Positions 33,222 to 43,004 are shown, counted from the stretch's first letter. The stretch: DNA of 64,000 nucleotides from Pseudomonas oryzihabitans (GCF_001518815.1 NZ_CP013987.1:3370501-3434500); one strand, 5' to 3'. Notes: generated by a model not told the origin, from the letters alone. Program-made: numbers and translations.

Positions 33222-33638
33222 ATGCCCCTTCCGCTCTCCCGTCACGGCCAGTGCCTGTGTGGCGCGGTCCAGTTCGATTGCCATATCGCTACCCCCGAGG
33301 TCTCGGCCTGCCATTGCCGTACCTGTCGCCGTTGGGGCGGCGGTCCGCTGCTGGCGGTGGAATGCGCCGAGGCGCCCATGATCAGCGGTGGCGACGCCCT
33401 GGCCGTCCATGCCTCGTCCGACTGGGCAGAGCGCGGCTTTTGCCGCCACTGTGGCACCCACCTGTTCTACCGCCTCAAGGCGGAGCCACACTACGCCATT
33501 CCGGTGGGCCTGCTCGACGGCGAGGACTGGTTGCTGGACAGCGAGATCTTCATCGAGGAACAGCCGGCCTGGTACTGCTTCGCCCATTCGCGCCGCCGGC
33601 TGACCGGCGCCGAGGCTTTCGCCGAGCACGATCAGTAG
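33222..33638 (+). CDS. GFA-family (CENP-V/GFA) zinc-binding protein
   Basis: A 138-residue GFA domain. Zinc-site Cys residues are all visible: GQCLCGAVQF near 9, ACHCRTCRRWGG near 29-40 and FCRHCGTHLFYRL near 74. The family was named for a proposed glutathione-formaldehyde adduct enzyme, but that activity is doubtful for most members; the role here is unknown. Single-gene unit. Confidence 0.88.
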   Translation: MPLPLSRHGQCLCGAVQFDCHIATPEVSACHCRTCRRWGGGPLLAVECAEAPMISGGDALAVHASSDWAERGFCRHCGTHLFYRLKAEPHYAIPVGLLDGEDWLLDSEIFIEEQPAWYCFAHSRRRLTGAEAFAEHDQ

Positions 33639-33890
33639 CGCGAGCCTAGCGCTACCGCCACCGGTCGGCGTCAACTGCGACCACTGGTCGCCTCGACCGG
33701 GGCTCCTTGAAGGCGCCCGGCACGTTCCTTAGCGCGCCAAGGCTTATGCCAGAGCCTCGGCTTCGTCGCCACCTCCGCCCCAGCGCAGCCGCACGCCTGC
33801 GGCCTGGGCGCACACCCCTATCAAGCCACCGCCAAAGGCGCCGATGCCTCTGTGAGCTCCTTTCCCAGTCTGCCCACAAGAGGAACAATC

Positions 33891-35918
33891 ATGGGGTTTC
33901 TACAACGCTTAGGCGCCCGCACGAGCAGCAGCGGCGTGTTCAGCCTGACCTGCGCCGCACGTGAACTGAGCGACCGCCTTAGCGGCGTCGCCCTCAAGCC
34001 CACCTTCATCACCGGCTTCGTCTCGCCGCACCTGGACCTGGACGCCATCGCCCGGCAGCTGGTGGCGCGCTTTCCCGAAGCTTCCATCAGCCTGTGTACC
34101 ACCTCCGGCGAACTCTGCGGCAGCGAACAGCGGCTGTACTGCGCCGCCGATGGCGCCTGGGACCGGCTGGTGCTGCAATTCTTCGACGCCTCGGTCATCG
34201 CCTCGGCCGAGGTCGTGCACGTCCCGCTGGACAGCGAGGACATCCGCCGTGGCGGACCGCGGCGCAGCATGAAGGAGCGCCTGGCCCGTCTGACCGAATC
34301 GCTCAAGCGCCTGCAGGTACGCACGCCCATCGATCACCGCGATACCCTGGCCTTCGTGCTGTTCGACGGCCTGTCCGCCTCGGAATCCTTTTTCATGGAG
34401 GCGCTGTACGAGTCCGGCCGTTTCCCCTGCCTGTTCGTCGGCGGCTCCGCCGGCGGCAAGGGCGATTTTCGCCAGACGCTGTTGCACGACGGCCGCAAGG
34501 CCTATGAAAACCACGCCCAGCTGGTCTTTCTGAAAATGGCCAGGAACACCCGCTTCGGGGTGTTCAAGAGCCAGAATTTCAGCGCCACCCCGCTCAGCCT
34601 CAACGTTCTCACCGCGTCCCTGGAAGAGCGCTACATCAGCCAGGTGATCGACAGTCGCGGCCAGATCAAGAGCATGGTGGCCGCCCTCTGCGAGGCCCTA
34701 AGCTGCCGCGCGGACCAGCTGGAGCAGCGCCTGGCGGACTACTCCTTCGCCATCCGCGTCGGCGAGGAGCTGTTCGTCCGCTCCATCGCCCGCATCGACT
34801 ACGAGCGCGAACGCATCCACCTGTTCTGCGACGTGGCGCCCGGCGAAGAGCTGGTGATGGTCAAGCGCACCTCCCTGGTGGACACCACCCGCCAGGACTT
34901 CGCGCGCTTCCTGCAGGGAAAGAGTGGCACCCCGTTGGTGGGGGTGCTCAATGATTGCATCCTGCGCCGCGCCAACAATGGCGCCGAGCTGCCGCGCATG
35001 GGCGAGGTGTTCGGCCAGACGCCGGTGGTGGGCTTTTCCACCTTTGGCGAGATCCTCGGCCTGAATCTCAACCAGACCCTCACCGCAGTGTTCTTTTTCC
35101 GTACCCCCGAAGGTGCGCCCTTCCGCGACGAATACGTCGACAACTTCGCCGCCCACTACGGCGAATTCAAGGCCTTCTTCCTCCGACGACAGATCAAGAA
35201 GCTGGCGGGCCTGAGCCAGGTGGTCGTCAACCAGATCGACGAATTCAAGCGGCAGAACTTCACCGGTATCGTGGATGCCCAGGGCCTCGACGACTCCATC
35301 CAGGCCGTATTCGGCGGCCTCGCCGATCTGGGCCAGGTCCTGCGCCAGGCGCACCAGAGCCGCCAGGAGATCGGCGAACAGTTGCGGCACTACTCCGGTG
35401 AGCTGCACAGCAGCATGGACGATCTGACAGGCAACATTCTGCAGCAGGGCGAAGTCACCCGACAGGCCGACAGCACCGTGCAGAACCTTACCGACCAGGC
35501 CGAGGACGTGGTCCGCAGTGCCAACGAGCTGAGCCAGTCGAGCCTGCGCATCCAGTCCATCGTCCAGGTGATCCAGCAGATCGCCGGCCAGACCAACCTG
35601 CTGGCGCTCAACGCCGCCATCGAGGCGGCGCGCGCCGGCGAGAGCGGCCGGGGCTTCGCGGTGGTGGCCGACGAGGTGCGCAACCTCGCGGCCATCACCC
35701 ACAAGAACGCGGCCGAAATCGGAGCCGACATCGACCAGCTGTCCCGCGCCATCAGCGAGGTCGGCGCCCATATCGCCGGCCAGGCCAAGGACGTGGGGTC
35801 GCTGCAGGATCTGCTCGCCGCCCTGCGCGAATCCGGCCGCCTCACTGCCCAGACCTCCCACCGCACCAAGGACATCGCCGACACCCTGACCGGCCTCACC
35901 GCCGCCACGGCACCTTGA
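33891..35918 (+). CDS. Soluble FIST-domain methyl-accepting chemotaxis-type receptor
   Basis: Encodes 675 residues from the ATG at 33891, which has AGAGGAAC upstream; a GTG 39 bases earlier is in frame. Residues ~30-400 form FIST_N and FIST_C, a sensory module proposed to bind small ligands such as amino acids. Residues ~430-670 are an MCP signalling domain with the hairpin tip [20 protein letters not shown] near 565. No signal peptide or membrane helix is present, so this is a cytoplasmic chemoreceptor. No che genes are adjacent. Confidence 0.9.
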   Translation: MGFLQRLGARTSSSGVFSLTCAARELSDRLSGVALKPTFITGFVSPHLDLDAIARQLVARFPEASISLCTTSGELCGSEQRLYCAADGAWDRLVLQFFDASVIASAEVVHVPLDSEDIRRGGPRRSMKERLARLTESLKRLQVRTPIDHRDTLAFVLFDGLSASESFFMEALYESGRFPCLFVGGSAGGKGDFRQTLLHDGRKAYENHAQLVFLKMARNTRFGVFKSQNFSATPLSLNVLTASLEERYISQVIDSRGQIKSMVAALCEALSCRADQLEQRLADYSFAIRVGEELFVRSIARIDYERERIHLFCDVAPGEELVMVKRTSLVDTTRQDFARFLQGKSGTPLVGVLNDCILRRANNGAELPRMGEVFGQTPVVGFSTFGEILGLNLNQTLTAVFFFRTPEGAPFRDEYVDNFAAHYGEFKAFFLRRQIKKLAGLSQVVVNQIDEFKRQNFTGIVDAQGLDDSIQAVFGGLADLGQVLRQAHQSRQEIGEQLRHYSGELHSSMDDLTGNILQQGEVTRQADSTVQNLTDQAEDVVRSANELSQSSLRIQSIVQVIQQIAGQTNLLALNAAIEAARAGESGRGFAVVADEVRNLAAITHKNAAEIGADIDQLSRAISEVGAHIAGQAKDVGSLQDLLAALRESGRLTAQTSHRTKDIADTLTGLTAATAP

Positions 35919-35922
35919 GCCC

Positions 35923-35963
35923 GCGGGACTTACCGTTCGTCGGTACTGACCGGTAAGTCCCGC
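35923..35963. terminator. Hairpin after the FIST-MCP gene
   Basis: Perfect 13-bp arms GCGGGACTTACCG (35923-35935) and CGGTAAGTCCCGC (35951-35963) with a 15-base loop, starting 4 bases after the stop. An alternative inner pairing TACCG/CGGTA exists. It lacks a U tract but is well placed as a transcript end. Confidence 0.6.
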
Positions 35964-36143
35964 CGCCTTTGCCTGACTCTGCCTCTCACCAGAGGTAGAT
36001 ACCGGACCCCCTCGGATCACCTTCCGAGTGACCGCAAGGTCACGGCCAGTGCCGTGGCTTGCGGCCCTGTTTTGCTCAATCCGGCGACCAATGGGTCAGC
36101 AATAGACGCCCCAAACCCGCTCCTGGCCGCCTCTACGACTTTT

Positions 36144-36167
36144 GTAGTGCTTATACGAAAGCACTAC
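36144..36167. promoter_or_regulatory. aceA operator 1, GTAGTG-N12-CACTAC
   Basis: Half-sites 36144-36149 and 36162-36167, extended to a perfect 12-bp inverted repeat TTTGTAGTGCTT (36141-36152) / AAGCACTACAAA (36159-36170). The same half-sites and spacing recur at 36281. TGTAGT/ACTACA palindromes recall the RpiR-family regulator RccR that controls glyoxylate-shunt genes in Pseudomonas; that link is from memory and unproven here. Confidence 0.6.
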
Positions 36168-36280
36168 AAAACACGGTTGACGACGTGCCTATCTCCTGCA
36201 AATCTCTAGCTGCACCGGACGCGAACCCCCTATCCATGCGGGTCGCGCCTGGGCTCCGGGTGACCCTCGGGCCGTCTTGC

Positions 36281-36304
36281 GTAGTGATGCTCAAGAGGCA
36301 CTAC
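36281..36304. promoter_or_regulatory. aceA operator 2, GTAGTG-N12-CACTAC
   Basis: Half-sites GTAGTG (36281-36286) and CACTAC (36299-36304) with exactly the same 12-base spacer as operator 1, 137 bases downstream of it and about 210 bases before the aceA start. Flanking CTTG/CAAG-type symmetry is imperfect. The repeated architecture argues for a real two-site regulatory region. Confidence 0.55.
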
Positions 36305-36513
36305 AAGAGAAGACGACTGAAATGCCGCGCTGCTCGAGGCAGCGTCGCCAGAGGTGACGTCCGGATCCATGCAGGTACGTACGGCGACATGACTCGACAG
36401 CTGGGCTGACCTTTCGCCTTCGCGACTGGCATCCGGGTGGCAACCGCCACCCCGCTGCCAGACGTTGGGAAAAGACTGGTACCCAAGCCAACCTCATCGA
36501 GAAGGATCGACTC

Positions 36514-38109
36514 ATGTCCGCTTACGAGAACGACGTTCAGGCCATCGCCGCCCTCAAGACCACTGCCGGCAAACACTGGAGCGCCATCAATCCGGAATAT
36601 GCCGCGCGGATGCGTCTGCAGAATCGCTTCAAGACCGGTCTCGACATCGCCCGCCACTGCGCGGCCATCATGCGCCGGGACATGGCCGCCTACGACGCCG
36701 ACAGCAGCGCCTACACCCAGTCGCTGGGGTGCTGGCACGGCTTCATCGGGCAGCAGAAGCTGATCGCTATCAAGAAGCACCTGGGCAGCACCCAGGGTCG
36801 TTACCTCTATCTGTCCGGCTGGATGATCGCCGCGCTGCGCTCGGAATTCGGCCCGCTGCCCGATCAGTCCATGCACGAGAAGACCAGCGTGCCGGCGCTG
36901 ATCGAAGAGCTCTACACCTTCCTGCGCCAGGCCGACGCCCGCGAGCTGGCCATGCTGTTCCGCGAGCTGGATGCCGCCCGCGGTGCCGACGAGAACGCCA
37001 AGGCCGCCGCCATCCAGGCCAAGATCGATAACTACGAGACCCACGTGGTACCGATCATCGCCGACATCGACGCCGGCTTTGGCAACGCCGAGGCCACCTA
37101 CCTGCTGGCCAAGAAGATGATCGAAGCCGGGGCCTGCTGCATCCAGCTGGAAAACCAGGTCTCCGACGAGAAGCAGTGCGGCCACCAGGACGGCAAGGTG
37201 ACGGTGCCCCACGAGGACTTCCTGGCCAAGATCAACGCGGTGCGCTACGCCTTCCTCGAACTGGGCGTGGACGAGGGCATCATCGTCGCCCGCACCGACT
37301 CCCTGGGCGCTGGCCTGACCAAGCAGATCGCCGTGAGCAAGCAGCCGGGCGACCTGGGTGACCAGTACAACAGCTTTCTCGACTGCGACGAGGTGGACGC
37401 CAGCCAGTTGGGCAACGGCGAGGTGCTGATCAGCCGCGACGGCAAACTGCTGCGGCCCAAGCGCCTGGCCAGTGGCCTGTTCCAGTTCCGCACCGGCAGC
37501 GGCGTGGACCGGGTGGTGCTGGACTGCATCACCTCACTGCAGAACGGTGCCGACCTGCTGTGGATCGAGACCGAGAAGCCCCACGTCGGCCAGATCAAGG
37601 CCATGGTCGACCGCATCCGTGAGGTCGTGCCCAACGCCAAGCTGGTCTACAACAACAGCCCGTCGTTCAACTGGACGCTGAGCTTCCGTCAGCAGGTGTT
37701 CGACGCCTTGCAGGCCGAGGGCAAGGACGTTTCCGCCTACGACCGCGCCAAGCTGATGAGCGTGGACTACGACGACACCGAGCTGGGTCGCCTGGCCGAT
37801 GCACGTATCCAGAGCTTCCAGCGCGACGCCGCGCGTGAAGCGGGCATCTTCCACCACCTGATCACCCTGCCCACCTACCACACCGCGGCCCTGTCCACCG
37901 ACAACCTGGCCAAGGGCTACTTCGCCGAGGAGGGCATGCTGGCCTACGTCAAGGGCGTGCAGCGCCAGGAGATCCGCCAGGGCATCGCCTGCGTCAAGCA
38001 CCAGAACATGGCCGGCTCGGACATGGGCGACGACCACAAGGAATACTTTGCCGGCGAGGCCGCCCTCAAGGCGGCGGGCAAGGACAACACCATGAACCAG
38101 TTCCATTGA
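36514..38109 (+). CDS. aceA: Isocitrate lyase
   Basis: A 531-residue isocitrate lyase of the longer Pseudomonas type. The catalytic loop reads EKQCGHQDGKVTVP near 221-234 (Cys-Gly-His core), and metal/substrate segments IADIDAGFGN near 183 and NNSPSFNWTLSF near 377 are present. It cleaves isocitrate to glyoxylate and succinate, the first step of the glyoxylate shunt for growth on acetate or fatty acids. GAGAAGGA lies before the ATG. It is followed 26 bases later by a small conserved-looking gene, likely co-transcribed. Confidence 0.95.
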   Translation: MSAYENDVQAIAALKTTAGKHWSAINPEYAARMRLQNRFKTGLDIARHCAAIMRRDMAAYDADSSAYTQSLGCWHGFIGQQKLIAIKKHLGSTQGRYLYLSGWMIAALRSEFGPLPDQSMHEKTSVPALIEELYTFLRQADARELAMLFRELDAARGADENAKAAAIQAKIDNYETHVVPIIADIDAGFGNAEATYLLAKKMIEAGACCIQLENQVSDEKQCGHQDGKVTVPHEDFLAKINAVRYAFLELGVDEGIIVARTDSLGAGLTKQIAVSKQPGDLGDQYNSFLDCDEVDASQLGNGEVLISRDGKLLRPKRLASGLFQFRTGSGVDRVVLDCITSLQNGADLLWIETEKPHVGQIKAMVDRIREVVPNAKLVYNNSPSFNWTLSFRQQVFDALQAEGKDVSAYDRAKLMSVDYDDTELGRLADARIQSFQRDAAREAGIFHHLITLPTYHTAALSTDNLAKGYFAEEGMLAYVKGVQRQEIRQGIACVKHQNMAGSDMGDDHKEYFAGEAALKAAGKDNTMNQFH

Positions 38110-38135
38110 TCACGGCCACTGTGGAGGACACGCTC

Positions 38136-38465
38136 ATGAACCTGAACGACAACCCCAGCCTGGACGATCTCAAGCAACTCTTCGCCGGGCTCAAGGACAA
38201 GAACCACAACCACATCCTCTGGGTCTGCGAGAGCGGCGCGGTGCATGTCGACCGCCTGCCCGGCGGCGAGACGCCCGAGCAGTTCGAGGAGCGTCATCCC
38301 AGCCTGCGCATCCGCTTCAAGACCTACAACCGGGGCGGCGGCTACGTCGGCAAGTCGGCGGCGGCCGACGACGACTTCATCAGGAGCGTCCATGCCGCCC
38401 TGCAGGAGCACTGGCGGCTGGCCGGTCGGCAGCAACGCCCGGCCTATGTGGACCGTTACTACTAA
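38136..38465 (+). CDS. Small uncharacterised protein downstream of aceA
   Basis: A 109-residue soluble protein I do not recognise. It is rich in charged residues, lacks signal peptide or membrane helix, and has single-domain features (NHNHILWVCESGAVHVDRLP near 28, GGETPEQFEERHPSLRIRFK near 48, GGGYVGKSAAADDDFI near 74). GGAGG 8 bases before the ATG gives a strong ribosome site. Position suggests translation from the aceA mRNA and a role tied to acetate metabolism, which is inference. Confidence 0.8.
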   Translation: MNLNDNPSLDDLKQLFAGLKDKNHNHILWVCESGAVHVDRLPGGETPEQFEERHPSLRIRFKTYNRGGGYVGKSAAADDDFIRSVHAALQEHWRLAGRQQRPAYVDRYY

Positions 38466-38518
38466 AAGAAAAGGGCGCGACGGGTAGTTGACCACCCGCC
38501 ACGCCCTGCCCCACCTAT

Positions 38519-38570
38519 GAGGCGACTCGCCTGACCCTGCATGGCCCTGCAGGCTCGGTCGAGTCGCCTC
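38519..38570. terminator. Long bidirectional hairpin between the aceA and prp transcripts
   Basis: Arms GAGGCGACTCG (38519-38529) and CGAGTCGCCTC (38560-38570) pair perfectly; the loop contains its own CCTGCA/TGCAGG pairing. On the + strand CTTTATTT follows. Located between the convergent aceA-linked gene and prpD, it can end both. Confidence 0.7.
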
Positions 38571-38576
38571 CTTTAT

Positions 38577-40061
38577 TTAAAGAACGAACAGATCCACGAA
38601 GCGGTGCACGGGGGTGGCTTCCAGCCCTGCCTGGTCCTTGCACAGGTCGAAGATCTGGACACAGCGACTGGCCGGAAAGCGCGTCGCCAGGTTGTTCTGG
38701 AATTTGCGCTCCAGCAGCGGAATGCCCTCCTCACGGCGACGGCGATGACCTACCGGGTACTCGATGGCGATCTTCTCGGTGCTGCTGCCATCGGTGAAGA
38801 ACACCTGCAGGGCGTTGGCGATGGAACGCTTGTCGGCTTCCAGGTATTCGCGGCTGTAGCGCTCGTCCTCGACGATCTCCATCTTCTCGCGCAACTGGTC
38901 GATGCGCGGATGGGCCTGGTGGAAGGCGTCCTCGTAGTGTTCGGCGACCAGATCGCCGAACAGCAGCGGCACGGCGATCATGTACTGCAGGCAGTGGTCG
39001 CGGTCGGCGGCGTTGGCCATGGGGCCCTGCTTGGAGATGATGCGGATGGCCGATTCGTGGGTGGTCACCACGATCTTCTCGATCTGGTCCACCCGGTCGC
39101 AGACCTGGGGATGCAGGATCACCGCGGCCTCGGCGGCGGTCTGGGCGTGGAACTCCGCCGGGAAGCTGATCTTGAACAGCACGTGCTCCATCACGTAGCT
39201 GCCGAAGCCCTGGGGGAAGCGGAACTGGCGCTGGTCGACGGGCTTGGTGGCCAGGTCCTTGTTGGTGTGGCTGAACAGCACGTCGTAGAAGCCCCACTGG
39301 GGTGCGCTGAGTACGCCAGGGATGCCCATCTCGCCACGCAGGGCGATGTCGGCCAGGCGCACACCGCGACTGGAGGCGTCGCCGGCGGCCCAGGACTTGC
39401 GGCTGCCGGCATTGGGCGCATGGCGATAGGTGCGCAGCGCCTGGCCATCGACGAACGCATGGGACAGGGCTGACAGCAGTTGCTCGCGATTGGCGCCCAT
39501 CAGCTTGGCGCTGACCGCGGTGGACGCCAGCTTGACCAGGAAGACGTGGTCCAGGCCGACGCGGTTGAAGGAGTTCTCCAGGGCGAACACCCCCTGGATC
39601 TCGTGGGCCATGATCATGGCCTCCAGCACCTGGCGCATGGTCAGGGGTGCTTCGCCCTGGGCGACGCGGCGCTGGGAGAGGTGGTCGGCCACCGCCAGGA
39701 TGGCGCCGAGGTTATCGGAAGGATGGCCCCATTCGGCCGCCAGCCAGGTGTCGTTGTAGTCCAGCCAGCGAATGATGCAGCCGATGTCCCAGGCCGCCTT
39801 GACCGGATCCAGGCGATAGCTGGTGCCGGGCACCCGCGCGCCCTGGGGTACCACGGTGCCTTCCACCTGGGGGCCGAGCAGCTTGGTGCACTCGGGGAAG
39901 CGCAGGGACAGCAGGCCGCAGCCGAGGGTGTCCATCAGGCAGTTGCGGGCGGTGTCCAGGGCCTCGCGGGAGGTGACCTGGTAGGTCAGCACGTAATCGG
40001 CCAGGTCCTGGATGACCTGGTCGTAGTCGGGCCGGTTGTTGAGATCGACGTTGGCGCTCAT
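38577..40061 (-). CDS. prpD: 2-methylcitrate dehydratase
   Basis: A 494-residue MmgE/PrpD-family dehydratase from the ATG at 40061 (AAGGAACC upstream; longer frame lies in the REP hairpin). Family segments include [20 protein letters not shown] near 48, [19 protein letters not shown] near 105, and [21 protein letters not shown] near 198. PrpD turns 2-methylcitrate into 2-methylaconitate in the methylcitrate cycle that consumes propionyl-CoA. Usual Pseudomonas neighbours acnD and prpF are absent; a REP-like hairpin lies between prpC and prpD instead. Confidence 0.95.
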   Translation of the reverse strand: MSANVDLNNRPDYDQVIQDLADYVLTYQVTSREALDTARNCLMDTLGCGLLSLRFPECTKLLGPQVEGTVVPQGARVPGTSYRLDPVKAAWDIGCIIRWLDYNDTWLAAEWGHPSDNLGAILAVADHLSQRRVAQGEAPLTMRQVLEAMIMAHEIQGVFALENSFNRVGLDHVFLVKLASTAVSAKLMGANREQLLSALSHAFVDGQALRTYRHAPNAGSRKSWAAGDASSRGVRLADIALRGEMGIPGVLSAPQWGFYDVLFSHTNKDLATKPVDQRQFRFPQGFGSYVMEHVLFKISFPAEFHAQTAAEAAVILHPQVCDRVDQIEKIVVTTHESAIRIISKQGPMANAADRDHCLQYMIAVPLLFGDLVAEHYEDAFHQAHPRIDQLREKMEIVEDERYSREYLEADKRSIANALQVFFTDGSSTEKIAIEYPVGHRRRREEGIPLLERKFQNNLATRFPASRCVQIFDLCKDQAGLEATPVHRFVDLFVL

Positions 40062-40076
40062 GGGTTTTGGTTCCTT

Positions 40077-40147
40077 ATCGCGGCCTTGGGCCGCTCCTAC
40101 AAGTTTGGTCATGTATCGCTCCCGTAGGAGCGGCCCATGGCCGCGAT
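40077..40147. repeat. REP/REPIN-like inverted repeat between prpC and prpD
   Basis: Arms 40077-40100 (ATCGCGGCC...GCTCCTAC) and 40124-40147 (GTAGGAGC...GGCCGCGAT) are 24-bp inverted repeats with one mismatch around a 23-base loop. This CGCGGCC-ATGGGCCGCTCCTAC sequence type is a familiar Pseudomonas REP doublet. It may stabilise the upstream prpBC mRNA or reduce prpD expression. Confidence 0.8.
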
Positions 40148-40156
40148 CAGAGATAT

Positions 40157-41284
40157 TCAGCGATTGGCGATGGGCGTGAAGGGTCGCTGTTCGACTCCGA
40201 TGTAGTCCGCGCTGGGGCGGATGATGCGGTTGTCGGCGCGCTGCTCGAAGACGTGGGCACACCAGCCAGCCGTGCGCGAGCAGACGAAGATCGGAGTGAA
40301 CAGCGGCGTCGGGATGCCGAGGAAGTGGTAGGCCGAGGCGTGATAGAAGTCGGCGTTGGGAAACAGCCCCTTCTCTTCCTTCATGGTGCGGTCGACGGCC
40401 TCCGACACCGGGAACAGCACCCTGTCGCCCACCTCTGCCGCCAGCTGCCGGGCATAGTCCTTGATCACCTCGTTGCGCGGATCGCTGTCACGGTAGATGG
40501 CGTGGCCGAAGCCCATCACCTTCTCCTTGCGTTCGAGCATCTGCTTGAGGCCGGTGACCGCTTCCTCGGGCGAGGCGAAGCGCTCGATCAGCGCCATGGC
40601 TGCCTCGTTGGCCCCACCGTGCAGCGGCCCGCGCAGGGAGCCGATGGCACCGGTGACGCAGGAATAGAGGTCGGACAGCGTCGAGGCGCAGACCCGGGCG
40701 GTAAAGGTGGAAGCGTTGAATTCGTGCTCGGCATAGAGGATCAGCGAGACGTTCATGACCCGCGCGTGCAACTCGCTGGGCGCCTTGCCATGCAGCAGGG
40801 TGAGGAAGTGGCTGGCGATGTCCGGGGCGTCACTGCTGCAGTCGATACGGGTGCCGCTCTGGCTGAAGTGATGCCAGTAGAGCAGGATCGCCGGGAAGGC
40901 GCCGAGCAAGCGATCGGCGACCTGCTGCTGGTCGGCGAAGCTGTGCTCCGGCTCCAGGGTACCCAGCAATGATGCGCCGGTGCGCATCACGTCCATGGGG
41001 TGGGCACTGGCGGGAATGCGCTCCAAGCCTTCCTTGAGTGGCTGCGGCAGGTCGCGCAGAGCAGCCAGGCGCTGGCGATAGGCGTCCAGTTGCGCCTGGG
41101 TGGGCAGCTCGCCATAGAGCAACAGGTGGGCCACCTCCTCGAAGTCGGCCCCGGCGGCCAGTTCGCGGATGTCGTAGCCCCGGTAGGTGAGCCCGGCGCC
41201 GGTCTTGCCGACGGTGCATAGCGCGGTGCGGCCGGCGACCTGGCCACGCAGGCCGGCGCCGCCGAGGGTTTTGCTGTCTGCCAT
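40157..41284 (-). CDS. prpC: 2-methylcitrate synthase
   Basis: A 375-residue citrate-synthase-family enzyme, the length of PrpC rather than hexameric GltA (about 430). Catalytic residues are visible: His in [11 protein letters not shown] near 222, His in VMGFGHAIY near 260 and Asp in NADFYHASA near 315. It condenses propionyl-CoA with oxaloacetate. It lies between prpB and prpD on the minus strand. Confidence 0.94.
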   Translation of the reverse strand: MADSKTLGGAGLRGQVAGRTALCTVGKTGAGLTYRGYDIRELAAGADFEEVAHLLLYGELPTQAQLDAYRQRLAALRDLPQPLKEGLERIPASAHPMDVMRTGASLLGTLEPEHSFADQQQVADRLLGAFPAILLYWHHFSQSGTRIDCSSDAPDIASHFLTLLHGKAPSELHARVMNVSLILYAEHEFNASTFTARVCASTLSDLYSCVTGAIGSLRGPLHGGANEAAMALIERFASPEEAVTGLKQMLERKEKVMGFGHAIYRDSDPRNEVIKDYARQLAAEVGDRVLFPVSEAVDRTMKEEKGLFPNADFYHASAYHFLGIPTPLFTPIFVCSRTAGWCAHVFEQRADNRIIRPSADYIGVEQRPFTPIANR

Positions 41285-41339
41285 CGTCTCGCTCCTCTTG
41301 GAGTTGTTGTGCGAAAAAGCGGGCGTTCAGGGTGGAGCG

Positions 41340-42227
41340 TCAGGATTTGCCTTGCTGGAACAGGCGATCCAGCTGGTCCTCATAACGGTGGTAATCGATG
41401 CGGTCGTAGAGTTCGGCGCGGGTCTGCATGGTGTCGACCACCGCCTGCTGGCTACCGTCGCGACGGATCGCGGTGTAGACGTTTTCGGCGGCGCGATTGG
41501 CGGCACGAAAGGCCGACAGCGGATAGAGCACCAGGCCGACGTCGGCGCCGGCCAGCTCCTCGGTGGTGAACAGCGGCGTGGCGCCGAACTCGGTGATGTT
41601 GGCCAGGATCGGCACCCCTACCGCCTGGGCGAACTGGCGGTACATGGGCAGTTCGGTCATGGCCTCGGGAAAGATCATGTCTGCGCCGGCCTCGACACAG
41701 GCGCAGGCGCGGTCGATGGCGGCCTGCAGGCCTTCCACGGCCAGGGCATCGGTGCGCGCCATGATGACGAAGTCCGCGTCGGTGCGGGCATCCACCGCCG
41801 CCTTGATGCGATCGACCATCTCCTGCTGGCTGACGATCTCCTTGCCCGGTCGATGGCCGCAGCGCTTGGCGCCGACCTGATCCTCGATGTGCATGGCCGC
41901 CGCGCCGGCCTTGATCAGGGCACGGGTGGTGCGGGCCACGTTGAAGGCCGAGGCGCCGAAGCCGGTGTCGACATCCACCAGCAACGGCAGATCGCAGACA
42001 TCGGTGATGCGACGGACGTCGATGAGCACATCTTCCAGACCGCTGATGCCCAGGTCCGGCAACCCCAGGGAGCCGGCTGCGACACCGCCGCCGGACAGGT
42101 AGATGGCCTGGAAGCCGGCGCGCTTGGCTAGCAGCGCATGATTGGCATTGAGGGTGCCGACCACCTGCAGCGGGCGTTCGGCGGCGACGGCGGCGCGGAA
42201 TTTCTGGCCGGGACTGACGGCAGGCAT
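41340..42227 (-). CDS. prpB: 2-methylisocitrate lyase
   Basis: A 295-residue member of the isocitrate-lyase/PEP-mutase superfamily. The catalytic loop is [12 protein letters not shown] near 121-132, and VDVDTGFG near 84-91 supplies Mg2+ ligands. It splits 2-methylisocitrate into pyruvate and succinate. It is the first enzyme gene after the GntR regulator, with which it is nearly contiguous (4 bases), so regulator and enzymes are one transcript. Confidence 0.95.
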   Translation of the reverse strand: MPAVSPGQKFRAAVAAERPLQVVGTLNANHALLAKRAGFQAIYLSGGGVAAGSLGLPDLGISGLEDVLIDVRRITDVCDLPLLVDVDTGFGASAFNVARTTRALIKAGAAAMHIEDQVGAKRCGHRPGKEIVSQQEMVDRIKAAVDARTDADFVIMARTDALAVEGLQAAIDRACACVEAGADMIFPEAMTELPMYRQFAQAVGVPILANITEFGATPLFTTEELAGADVGLVLYPLSAFRAANRAAENVYTAIRRDGSQQAVVDTMQTRAELYDRIDYHRYEDQLDRLFQQGKS

Positions 42228-42231
42228 GGCG

Positions 42232-42933
42232 TTACCTCGACTGATCTTGGACTAGGGGATGGTGCTGCAGATTGCGCTTGGAGGCGGCGATGTGGCGACG
42301 CATCAGCAGTTCGGCCAGCTCGCCATCGCCCTCGGCCAGGGCATCGAGGATGCGATGGTGCTCGGCGAAGGCCTGGCGCGGACGATTCGGGGTGGCGGAG
42401 ACCTTGAGCCGGTACATGCGCACCAGGTGATAGAGCTCGCCGCACAGCAACCGCACCAGCATGCCGTTGCCGCTGGCCTGAATGATGCGGTAATGGAAGT
42501 CGTGGTCGCCTTCCTGCAGGTAGTAGCCGGTGCCGGCCTGGAATGCCGGGTCCCGCTCGTGGGTATCCAGCAGTTGGCGCAGTTCGTCGATGCCCTGCGG
42601 CGTGAGGCGTGTGGCCGCCAGGCGACAGGCCATGCCTTCGAGGGATTCGCGGATCTCGTAGAGTTCGACCAGCTCGGCCAGGCTCAGGGCGACGACCCGG
42701 GCACCGGCATGGGGTACCCGCACCACCAGGCGCTGGCCCTCCAAACGGTGGATGGCCTCCCGCAGCGGGCCCCGACTGATGCCATAGGTGCGAGCCAGCT
42801 CCGGCTCGGAAATCTTGCTGCCCGGCGCCACATCGCCACGAACAATGGCCTCGCGGATCCGGCGGAACACCTGCTCGGAGAGGGTCCCGCTGTCGGTCTC
42901 GGGCACTTCGACCTGGAAGGGGCTATCGATCAT
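42232..42933 (-). CDS. GntR/FCD-family regulator of the prp genes
   Basis: Encodes 233 residues from the ATG at 42933, preferred because AAGG lies 8 bases upstream; a GTG at 42942 is in frame. Winged helix: [18 protein letters not shown], then [21 protein letters not shown]; the C-terminal FCD domain follows ([15 protein letters not shown] near 93, [13 protein letters not shown] near 145 with metal-site His). It is first in the prpBCD transcript and overlaps its own operator, so autoregulation in response to a methylcitrate-cycle intermediate is likely. Confidence 0.9.
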   Translation of the reverse strand: MIDSPFQVEVPETDSGTLSEQVFRRIREAIVRGDVAPGSKISEPELARTYGISRGPLREAIHRLEGQRLVVRVPHAGARVVALSLAELVELYEIRESLEGMACRLAATRLTPQGIDELRQLLDTHERDPAFQAGTGYYLQEGDHDFHYRIIQASGNGMLVRLLCGELYHLVRMYRLKVSATPNRPRQAFAEHHRILDALAEGDGELAELLMRRHIAASKRNLQHHPLVQDQSR

Positions 42934-42941
42934 TGTCGACA
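42934..42941. promoter_or_regulatory. prp operator 1, TGTCGACA
   Basis: A perfect 8-bp palindrome within ATTGTCGACAC, lying exactly between the AAGG ribosome site and the ATG of the GntR gene. A second identical site is 63 bases upstream, about six helical turns, so one dimer pair could bind the same DNA face. Confidence 0.65.
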
Positions 42942-42996
42942 CCTTTTGTGTTTATGGGCTGAATAACTACGCCTGAACGCCTTATCAGTCAACATT

Positions 42997-43004
42997 TGTC
43001 GACA
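42997..43004. promoter_or_regulatory. prp operator 2, TGTCGACA
   Basis: Palindrome TGTCGACA inside ATTTGTCGACAAT, in the region between the divergent GntR-prp operon and pabB. Same core as operator 1, centres 63 bases apart. Confidence 0.65.

Larger units (their letters stand above)
35919..36513. other. 595-base intergenic region upstream of aceA
   Basis: No convincing gene lies here; a 116-codon open frame at 36059-36409 has no ribosome site, conserved sequence or sensible composition. The region holds the post-MCP hairpin and two GTAGTG-N12-CACTAC operators (36144-36167, 36281-36304), consistent with a long regulated leader/promoter of aceA. Confidence 0.6.

Noticed and set aside
36059-36409. 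A 116-codon gene upstream of aceA
   Set aside because: No ribosome site, odd composition, and it overlaps the two inverted-repeat operators.
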